Assembly (NCBI GenBank): GCA_022818135.1
Contig: JAFMSR010000009.1
Coordinates: forward strand, 23,899,061-23,963,060
Source of the DNA: Saxidomus purpurata
Taxonomy: Eukaryota > Mollusca > Bivalvia > Venerida > Veneridae
Direction: 5' to 3'
DNA: 64,000 bases
Positions 57,601 through 64,000 of the stretch are shown here, one piece after another. The position numbers and the translations under genes were made by a program. Position 1 is the first letter of the stretch, and every line of letters starts with the position of its first letter. The notes beneath the pieces were generated by a model. The model was given only the letters and a program-made list of their open reading frames with translations. It searched no databases and was not told the origin of the DNA.

Positions 57601-60213
57601 ACCTTCCTCTGAATACATGTTAGAAAGTTAGGGGGTTTAGGTAAACCACCGGCCTATAAATAACTGAGGTACATGTACAGCTGATACCAGCATTACCCCC
57701 ATTATCAACAGTACAGTAGTGAAAGGAATGTGTTCATTTATTTTTTAATTTACTAATTTGACTGTAGTTGTTGAAAATTATTTAAAAATACTTCAGTTGT
57801 GTTCTACAGTCTACACTATTTAACAGTAATAATTGTATCCCCTTCCGCCTCCGTGGTCCAGTGGTTAGAGTCGCTGACTTGAAATCACTGTAACCTCTCA
57901 TAGATTGAAGGTCATGTGTTCAGGACCTGTTTACCAATCATGTATCTTTATGTGAGAAAGTTGGCAGTTTCTTACGTAGGATAGGAGTCTAGTACTGATT
58001 CTTCCAAGGAACGATTGTTATGTAAACTGCCCACCTGTAAAAATGACCCGAATATTGTTGCAACCGGCATAAAACCCATACCGGGACATATTGTAAAGTC
58101 CAGTACCAGTACAATGTATAAGGATATTGTGTAAATTTTCTAGATTTCCTTTGATCTGTCTGTGGTGCATTAAAGCTATAAAACTTGTTATAATGTTTCA
58201 AGTTAAATAAATTATTCATGTTTGTACAATAGTGCAGAAAGATGATATATCTCTGAAGTTGAAATATAATAGTCTTTATAGGAAATAGAATTTTTTGCTG
58301 GTGATGAATTAGCAATCGAGGGAGACTAGCAAATGAAGCAAAATTCAAAGAAGCCCTTGTAAAACAGTTTGTCTCGAGGTGCCTAGAACTGGCTTCTTCT
58401 TTGAGTAAGAAGGACTAGAAATCTGGTCTCCATTTAGCTCAAAGACTTCAAAGTGCTGGAAACGTGAAAGTCATTTACGAATAAACAAGTAATTTTTTTA
58501 CTTTGTATTACAGGACTTGAGTCGACTTGGACGAGATCTAAGTCAGGTGATAATTATCGATAACTCGCCAGCCTCCTATATCTTCCATCCAGATAATGCA
58601 GTAAGTATTCGTACATTTCTCTGTTTACACACAGTCACACTTTACAAAAAATTGATAGGTGAGGGTATGGTATCTACAGTGAATGCCCTGGAAAAAAAAA
58701 AGCTTGAAATTTTTTCAGTTTTTTGTATGTAGAAACCCAATCCAAGCACAATTGCTCATCTGGAGCCGCCATGGCATAATATGGTTTGCTTCAGGAAAAA
58801 GGGCCATGTTTGAACCCTACCTGTGTGCCATGTGAAGGTAGCGTCCCTTAGCAAGACACAATAATGTCACTTTGTCTCTCTCTTTTCGAGATAGATTCCA
58901 TATGGAGTGAGTTCGCGAGCGATTAATATCAGTTGTAAGAATTTGATTTGTAATCAAATGTAAATAAATGGATACAAAGTACTCATTTCACGTGTGCTAT
59001 TTGTGCTTTTCAACTTCCAACCAAGTCAGGCTGAATCAAGAAAAGGTCAAATTCAGAAGCAATAAATGGCATTTTTACATGTAAGCATCCCATGATAGAT
59101 TTTGATATAACTCGCCAAGAAAGCTTAAGTTACTCAAACTTTGCTGGGGGTGAGGGTTGGGATCACAATACTAGCATGTAAATTTTGTCTCTGTTCTGGA
59201 TAAATTAATTATAAATACTAAACAGTTTAACTTAATTAATACATCAAAACTAGAGGTGTAAGGATTCATCGCGGTTCACGATGCACGCGTGGTTTCTTTT
59301 ACTTTCGCGGTTTACGGCACTCCATTACCAAAATTCAATTCGGTATGGTACGGCACAGTATTTACTGTTGGTATTTAGTGTAAAGGGAAGTAACCCCTTT
59401 GAAGAGTGGTGCAGTGGTAGCGCGTTCGCTTCAGGATCGAAGGGCCCCCGGTTTGATCTCTACCATAGCTATGTTGGTAGTGTCCTTAGGCAAGACACAA
59501 ATAATTCCACATTGCCTCTCTCTCTTCGAGGTCAATCCCATCTGGAAGGAGTCTCGAGAGTGATTAATCTAAGTTTTAATAACTTGTTTCGCAATCGAGA
59601 ATAAATAAATTGGTATATAATTAAAAAAATATTGATTTTCAAATGGTGGTGTATCGTATCGTGAGAAAAGTGTATTGTTACACCTCTAATTAAAACACCA
59701 CTGTGAAGTCTCAAACTGATTACAGAAATTAAGATTAGTTGGCAAGAGTAAGAAATATTCTATAACAACCTCAAGTTTACCTAGGTAAAATAATGAGAAA
59801 GCTAACTGGTGTGACCACAGGTTTTTCTCTAGCTGTTAATGGCCGCTAATATCGTTAAATACATAAGAATATGGGCTGGAACTGCCGACTGACCTTGTGT
59901 TATCTAACGTCTTAGAGATACTGATACTCGTGTTAATAAAAATTAAGTAATGAAGAACAACCTAGTTTGTCTAGAATGTTAATAATCAACCGGTTTTTGT
60001 CAAAGCTAGTACTTCATTAGAGACGTTTTTAAATTTAGTTATCAAGTAGCTTAATTTATTTTCTGACTATGTTTTCAGGTACCTTGCCAGTCCTGGTTTG
60101 ACGACATGCAGGATACTGAGTTATTGGACCTTATACCATTTTTTGAAGGACTCGCTAAAGTTGACGATGTTTATTCAGTTTTACGAAATTCAAACAACAC
60201 AGACTCCTCCTAG
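36601..60213 (+). CDS. CTDSPL: CTDSPL-like small CTD phosphatase (SCP), 7 exons, frameshift in exon 4
   Basis: SCP phosphatases remove phosphate from Ser5 of the RNA polymerase II C-terminal domain and from REST and SMADs; vertebrate members silence neuronal genes. Exons: 36601-36676, 49810-49955, 50718-50822, 54473-54621, 56674-56772, 58514-58600 and 60079-60213 (TAG stop). All splice phases fit. Exon 1 encodes [17 protein letters not shown], matching the conserved SCP start (IITQV), and exon 2 has [11 protein letters not shown], the likely palmitoylated cysteine pair. The FCP1/HAD domain follows: [15 protein letters not shown] (catalytic DLDET, residues 98-102), [38 protein letters not shown], then [14 protein letters not shown] (208 onward) and [20 protein letters not shown]. 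Intended length is about 265 residues (human CTDSPL 276). Exon 4 is 149 bases, one short of a whole codon number, so as written the protein shifts frame after residue 143 and would lose the catalytic C-terminal half. The end VDDVYSVLR is closest to CTDSP1/CTDSPL. Confidence 0.92.
38655..38775 (+). repeat. ~66-bp tandem pair with tRNA-like B-box
   Basis: 'ggtttgagtccctgtcaggc' 'tgcacaattttctggccctg' 'tgacac' is followed at once by 'ggttcgagtactggtcaggc' 'tgcacatttttctcaccctg' 'tgacat'. The first half resembles a SINE head ('tgtaagcgaagggcccaggg'). A third B-box-like 'ttggttcgagtctac' occurs near 38995. Confidence 0.5.
39085..39445. mobile_element. Long foldback MITE
   Basis: Two arms of about 160 bp (39085-39241 and 39281-39445) in inverted orientation around a 39-bp loop. 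Matching ends: 'gaatcacatgatcaaaataa' 'tctctaaac' at left and 'gtttagagattattttgatc' 'atgtgatt' at right; inner parts 'agctgtaaatgtaac' / 'gttacatttacagct' and 'cctttcaattgtg' / 'cacaattggaagg'. No reading frame. Confidence 0.8.
40155..40330 (+). mobile_element. tRNA-headed SINE, family B
   Basis: Plus orientation: 'gctgtggtgtatagattaag' 'gtgtctgcctgctcatcctg' 'gaggttgcgggttcaagccc', then 'gacaccagtactggttttgc' and end 'tttcttcacaatcaagctta' 'aataaatt'. The head has clear A- and B-box spacing. Confidence 0.75.
41682..41808 (+). CDS. Possible alternative first exon of CTDSPL
   Basis: An ATG with A at -3 opens [18 protein letters not shown] ... [11 protein letters not shown], ending CCAG|GTAATA in phase 1, the phase that CTDSPL exon 2 needs. 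It lies in intron 1. The sequence has no similarity I know to SCP starts, and exon 1 at 36601 is the conserved start, so this is only a phase-compatible candidate. Confidence 0.15.
46076..46840 (+). repeat. Tandem duplication, one copy split by a MITE
   Basis: Copy 1 is 46076-46209 plus 46577-46657; copy 2 is 46661-46840. Shared sequence includes 'gtagctttagaaacctgtta', 'ttctcatgtaattctagaga', 'tttttgtatgtaagaattta' and 'tcaggaattccgcaagttat'. Copy 1 has an extra 25-bp internal duplication ('tgttatgatatccttcagaa' 'tccgt' twice, 46114-46168). Confidence 0.9.
46210..46576. mobile_element. 367-bp TA-flanked MITE (Tc1/mariner type)
   Basis: Perfect 25-bp inverted ends beginning CACTCAACAGGTTTAGAAAC, flanked by TA on both sides (46208-46209 and 46577-46578). 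The empty site in copy 2 of the surrounding duplication reads CATTATATCATAC with a single TA. A GT-rich microsatellite lies inside (46368-46412). No transposase frame. Confidence 0.9.
52120..52277 (+). repeat. 33-bp tandem repeat, ~5 copies
   Basis: Near-identical units built from 'ggtcttgataatagtctgca' 'cctcatgtgcatt'. The 33-bp period is a multiple of three, so frames stay open on both strands, but it lies in CTDSPL intron 3 with no splice sites. The copies are almost identical, so expansion is recent. Confidence 0.9.
52885..52985 (+). repeat. SINE family-C tail fragment
   Basis: 'caggtaaatccaggaacaat', 'gttaactgcctgtctaaaaa', 'tgactgaaatattgttaaaa', 'tgggtgtttaacgccaac'; matches the tails at 26280-26390, 57080-57180 and 58000-58085. 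Confidence 0.55.
53995..54062 (+). repeat. ~22-bp 'tatatcatgatct' array
   Basis: Four units, each beginning 'tatatcatgatct' with a variable 9-10-bp remainder, in CTDSPL intron 3. Each core is part of a near-palindrome (ATCATGAT). Confidence 0.75.
54569..54574 (+). other. CTDSPL: One-base deletion in an A-run of CTDSPL exon 4
   Basis: The run of six A after GAATTCCTC needs seven for the conserved [20 protein letters not shown] reading; with six it reads [10 protein letters not shown]. The rest of the exon and all later exons are perfectly conserved in the shifted frame, so the loss is recent or is a sequencing or assembly error in a homopolymer. Confidence 0.9.
54735..54895 (-). mobile_element. 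tRNA-headed SINE, family B
   Basis: Minus orientation, in CTDSPL intron 4: 'tagctcgattgtgaagaaag', 'aaaccagtacttgtgtcata', 'aaggtcgtgatcccagtggg' 'gctctagcccgcaaccc', 'gatgagcggttagg'. Confidence 0.7.
55425..55652 (-). mobile_element. tRNA-headed SINE, family A
   Basis: Minus orientation, in CTDSPL intron 4: tail 'tatcgagtgcgaaacaagtc', body 'actccagatggaatcaacct' and 'gaggcaatgtgtcttgcc', head 'gtggtcgaacacgggacctt' and 'caccactgcaccaaggcgg'. Confidence 0.75.
57505..57700 (+). repeat. SINE-like repeat, family C relative
   Basis: 'ccatagtcaagcggataagg' and 'gggtcatgggtccaagtccg' form a weak tRNA-like head, followed by 'ggtaaaccaccggcctataa' and 'ataactgag'. Decayed. A similar tail fragment is at 57080-57180. 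Confidence 0.4.
57848..58085 (+). mobile_element. tRNA-headed SINE, family C (near full length)
   Basis: Plus orientation, in CTDSPL intron 5: head 'cctccgtggtccagtggtta' 'gagtcgctgacttgaaatca', B-box region 'catgtgttcaggacc', body 'ggagtctagtactgattctt' 'ccaaggaacg', tail 'gtaaactgcccacctgtaaa' 'aatgacccgaatattgttgc'. Confidence 0.75.
58760..58975 (+). mobile_element. tRNA-headed SINE, family A (decayed)
   Basis: Plus orientation: 'gagccgccatggcataatat', 'catgtttgaaccctacc', 'gtcccttagcaagacacaat', 'ctttgtctctctcttttcga', 'aatcaaatgtaaataaatgg'. Confidence 0.65.
59401..59615 (+). mobile_element. tRNA-headed SINE, family A
   Basis: Plus orientation, in CTDSPL intron 6: 'gaagagtggtgcagtggtag' 'cgcgttcgcttcagg', B-box 'cggtttgatctctacc', 'gtccttaggcaagacacaaa', 'attgcctctctctcttcgag', 'cgcaatcgagaataaataaa'. 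Confidence 0.8.
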
Positions 60214-60640
60214 TATTGGCTACATGTTTTTTTATAGCGTACGGGTGTCAGTTGTTATAGATAAATGTCTTTATACGCGTATGAAAGTGATATACGTTGA
60301 ATGTTTATGGATAAATTTTATATGTGTGGAACTGTGGCAGGCCATTCTGAAATAGCAGACATTGAGCATTTTATTTTGGCGAAGTCATTGGTCGTAAATT
60401 AACCTGGAGAATGTGTTTGACAAGCTGTTCAGGGGAGGTAATAATGTGGTGATTGACTTGTGGCAGGGGAGATAATAATGTAGAAGTGATTGACTTGTGG
60501 CAGGGGAGATAAATCAGGAATTTTATTAAGAATAATCTAGAAATATGCCAAGATTCAAAAAGACATGAGAAATGCAAAGTAAAAAATGTAAAAATACCTT
60601 TTCATCAGTGCTTGACTGATATTTTAATTGAAACGTGTGA

Positions 60641-60646
60641 AATAAA
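60641..60646 (+). terminator. Candidate CTDSPL poly(A) signal
   Basis: AATAAA 428 bases after the stop codon. Another follows at 61065-61070, and SCP-family genes often have long 3' UTRs, so either may be used. Confidence 0.35.
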
Positions 60647-61556
60647 AAAGCAGGAAAATGTCGGTTAAGTCAAGAAATGGAGATATAAAGAAAGTGCCAC
60701 ATTGAGAGGGGAGAAAACTGGCCAGTGTATCAGCAGAGACATGCAAACCAAACCTCAAAACAGATGTGATACATGACAGAGCAGGCGCGGAGTTGACATT
60801 GCAGGTGTATAGGTGACAATAGAGGCGTGTGATATGTTCTCGGTCAGTCTGCTGAGAAGTTGAAAAGAAAATGTTAAAAAAAATTCTTCGAATGTGTTGC
60901 TATAGCAACAGCTAGAATTGTGTAAGCTGGGTGGAGGGAAACACCAACATGATATTAGAATCAACAGTTGCATGTAGCAACTAAATTTTTTTTTGCAACT
61001 AAAAATATCTAAAACTTAAATGAGTTTGCCATGTCATAATTATATATTTGGTACAGGTATATGGAATAAAAACCCAATTTTCTGTTGAAAAAAAAATGGG
61101 AATTTTATATAGAAAGGTAGCTCAAAGCTATTTTTATAGTCTGTATTGTTTCTATTTTAGACTCCTTATTTAAGAATTGAAGCATTAAAGTAGCATTTAG
61201 GAGAATGAATGAAAGTTTTTGGTCAAGAAAAATTGTACTTAGAAATCATTTCCCCCTTCATTTGTCCTAGGTTTGTAGTGGAAGATTTGAACGTTTTGAT
61301 CTTAGATTTTTTGAGTTGTTTATATGTAAGTAATGTATCAGGACAGTCAAATAATCCTGAGTGAATCAACTTTATTACACTACAATCACAGACTGGATTT
61401 AGCATAGTGTATCCAGAATTAGCATATATGCAAATTACCGAGGTCATGTGACTGAGTAGTTTGTCACATGATGTTCATGTGAGTACTGCTATTGTTTGAA
61501 TGCTACTTTTTCACTGCAAAGTGATTCTTTACTGTATAATGGTGTTGCAGTTCAAT

Positions 61557-61885
61557 GTTTACCATGCTGGAACTGGAAATTTCTGCCAACATTTACCAAG
61601 ATTGAACCAGAAATTTCTGCCAACATTTACCAAGATTGAACCAGAAATTTCTGCCAATGTTTACTATGCTTGAACTAGAAATTTCTGCCAATGTTTACAA
61701 TGCTTGAACCAGAAATTTCTGCCAATGTTTACCAAGCTTGAACCAGAAATTTCTGCCAATGTTTACCAAGCTTGAACCAGAAATTTCTGCCAATGTTTAC
61801 AATGCTTGAACCAGAAATTTCTGCCAATGTTTACCATGCTTGAACCAGAATTTTCTGTCAATGTTTACCATGCTTGAATCTGAAA
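61557..61885 (+). repeat. 34-bp tandem repeat, ~9-10 copies
   Basis: Units built from 'ccagaaatttctgccaatgt' 'ttaccatgcttgaa'; the inner copies are near identical and the outer ones drift ('ctggaaatttctgcc', 'atctgaaatttcc'). The core AGAAATTTCT is a perfect 10-bp palindrome in most copies. Confidence 0.9.
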
Positions 61886-62873
61886 TTTCCACTAATGTAT
61901 ACCTTGGTGAAGATAGAATTTCTTGGCAATGTCTACCATGCTGAAAGTAGAAATTTTGGCCGTTCTGACCAGCGGAGATTATGCTTTGTCTGCAGACTGA
62001 TCATGATCTGTACTGATCAGTAAGGAATTTTTTTTTAGAAATTTTATTCAGATTTAAATGATGAACCAGTCCGATTTTAGAAATGTTGTAGGTTAATCTT
62101 TATCCAGCTTGGCAGCAAGTGATTCTGCCGATGTTACAAGTGCAGAGCATGATCAGCGTGCAGTATCTTTACAGTCTGAACATGATCTACACTGTCTGCT
62201 AGTCAGTCGTTAAAGTTTATACTGAGCATCCCTTTGTACATCGAATGGTACTGTCCAAATTGATGAAATGGACAAGTCCATTATGGAAATACAAAAAAAA
62301 ATGTACTGCAGGGTAAGGTGAAGGTTCAGAATGAAATAGGCAGTTATTTAAACCATTGTTCTGGGTTCTGATAAGTGAAATTGCTTAAGATTTTAGACTT
62401 GGAAACATTTAAATGGCATGAAAAACAGTTTGATGGATGGTGAAATTTTTCAATGATATGTTGTATAATGAAATACGACATACAGAAAGAAAAAAATACA
62501 ATTGTGTCGTACTTACGTATAGAGGAAAAATGTTTTAAGAGTTTTTTACGTCATGTAGTTAAAAGTTAACATATGGTGAAGTGTATATTTACATGTATAT
62601 AGTGGAGAATGACTTTGTAGTACACTAACTCTTATTATATACTTGACAGAGATGCTCAATGATACATTATACAGCAGACAACACTTACACCATTTCTCAC
62701 TTTGTAAATACAAAACGACCGCATGTAATATTCACTTTGTAATGTAAAAAGATGGCTTATGATTATAAAATGCATTTCAGTGTTGAAACACTGAAGAATT
62801 CTTCAATCCATATACATTTGATTTCTAGTAGAACTTTTTATCTTTTTTTTCGAGGTTGCGGCATCTGCAGTCA

Positions 62874-63260
62874 TTAAAAATAAAAAAGGACTTGCATCTG
62901 TTTTGGCCTTTCTCTGTTGACAAGAAGTTTGACTTTTTCGTCGGCAAGACTGCAGTAAGTTATATGAAATAAAAAAGGACTTGCAACTGTTTTGCTGTCA
63001 ACCCTGGTTACATTAAACAAGTTTAAAGTTTGACTTTTTTCTGTTGACGAGGGTTGACGGCAAGACTGCAGTAAGTTATATGAAATAAAAAGGGACTGCA
63101 ACGTTTGCGTCAACCCTCGTATAACAAGTAAAGTTTGACTTTTTTCTGTTGACGAGGGTTGACGGCAAGACTGCAGTAAGTTATATGAAATAAAAAAGGA
63201 CTTACAACTGTTTTGCTGTCAACCCTCGTTACATTAAACAAATTTAGAATTTGACTTTCT
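62874..63260 (+). repeat. ~105-115-bp tandem repeat with internal hairpin, ~3.5 copies
   Basis: Units begin near 62876, 62967, 63083 and 63186 with 'gaaataaaaaaggactt' and end 'actgcagtaagttatatg'. The middle units carry 'gtcaaccctcgt' and its inverse 'acgagggttgac' about 45 bp apart, so each can fold back. The first unit lacks this pair. Confidence 0.85.
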
Positions 63261-64000
63261 TTAACATATTGCTAATATGTTGCTGCAAAAATTGTAAGAT
63301 TGTTGATTGAGTTTAGCTTGCTGCATTGACTTATTTGGTTTATATCTCTGCCTTGAGTCTTTACTTTCCCAGAAAGAAAAATTAGTGTGCTAAAACGTAG
63401 TCGAAGATCCATTTTTAATCAGTACATTTGATTTTTCTCAGTTTTTACAAACACGTGAATTTTTTTCACAGTATAATATAAAGTTGTTTTCTGCTTAGAA
63501 AAATGAATATGTATACATATACTTTAAAATGGTTATACTTGTTAGACCGTGGGCCACCAATAACCCCTCACTCTCCCCAGCTTGTGCATCTAGGAATGGT
63601 CTGCACCATCCCGTATTTAGTCAGTAACTTTTAAATGAGTTATGATTCTGTACGAATTGAAACATGCGCAGTTACATTTTAGAAAATGAAGTCCGCTTGT
63701 TTTTAAAAATTCAGCTGTGCTTTTATGGTTTGAAAATATTATTTGGCAGGCGTTCCAAAAATTAATCAACACTTGTTTCCAAAATATGTGTAAAAAAAAT
63801 CTGCAAGGCCATGGTCACATGACGAGACGCATGTTCAGCCAGTCACTTTTCCAAAGACGAAATGTCAAGCAAACCAGTTTTGTACTATGTTGCCAGACAG
63901 GGTTTACATTTACAGGTCATAAATTACCCCTCTCCTCAGCATCTGCTACCATTATTACACAAGCAAAGTCGAGATATTGTGGAAACAAGTCTGACATCCA

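Larger units (their letters stand above)
60214..64000. other. CTDSPL 3' UTR and downstream sequence
   Basis: No further coding exon recognised. AATAAA hexamers on the plus strand at 60641-60646 and 61065-61070 are candidate poly(A) signals. The region holds a 36-bp repeat ('caggggagataataatg', 'tgattgacttgtgg', about 2.5 copies, 60432-60510) and two larger minisatellites listed separately, plus 'gatcatgatct' motifs at about 61999 and 62179. Confidence 0.5.

Noticed and set aside
1..64000. CRISPR arrays, bacterial operons, phage or prophage features
   Set aside because: The sequence is eukaryotic (introns, SINEs, LINEs); tandem arrays here have no spacer-repeat structure.

Overview
The window looks like nuclear DNA of a bivalve mollusc. 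It is AT-rich, its genes are split into short exons by long introns with GT-AG boundaries, and it is crowded with short interspersed repeats of kinds common in bivalve genomes: tRNA-headed SINEs, elements with the 'ATATCGCTCACC' terminus, and arrays ending in 'GACGCCGACGCCGAGGCG'. The species call is an inference from repeat style; no species-specific marker was seen. There is one 500-base run of N at 18303-18802.

Four gene models are supported, assembled by hand from exons whose splice phases agree. (1) Minus strand, leftmost exon 866-960, rightmost 15980-16085, running off the left edge: the ectodomain of an adhesion G-protein-coupled receptor. In protein order it has a C-type lectin domain (its N-terminal half not found), a complete second C-type lectin domain, a region with a furin-type site, unassigned extracellular exons, a hormone-receptor-motif-like cysteine module, and the start of a GAIN domain. 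The GPS and seven-transmembrane part should lie to the left of the window. (2) Plus strand, 21706-25984: MALSU1, the mitochondrial RsfS/Iojap ribosome-silencing factor, with an unusually long acidic linker. (3) Minus strand, 27042-30475: a three-exon Ly6/uPAR-fold protein with a signal peptide, a Gly/Asn/Trp-rich tail and a probable GPI-anchor signal; it converges on MALSU1. (4) Plus strand, 36601-60213: a CTDSPL-like small C-terminal-domain phosphatase (SCP family) in seven exons with a 13-kb first intron. Its fourth exon carries a one-base frameshift in an A-run.

The four genes do not form an operon or pathway; this is an ordinary animal gene neighbourhood. The rest is intron and intergenic sequence filled with repeats: at least four SINE families, decayed LINE reverse-transcriptase fragments (8.8-10.3 kb and 33.0-33.2 kb), several terminal-inverted-repeat or foldback elements (3.2, 19.4, 20.4, 33.9, 39.1 and 46.2 kb), and minisatellites with units of 22, 33, 34, 88, about 110 and about 145 bp.

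The most noteworthy items are the lectin-bearing adhesion GPCR with its lectin-exon end amplified into a minisatellite that carries copies of the splice donor, the Ly6 protein with the Gly/Asn/Trp tail, the CTDSPL frameshift, an interleaved pair of foldbacks at 33.9 kb, and a TA-flanked MITE whose empty target site is preserved about 550 bp away in a tandem duplicate.
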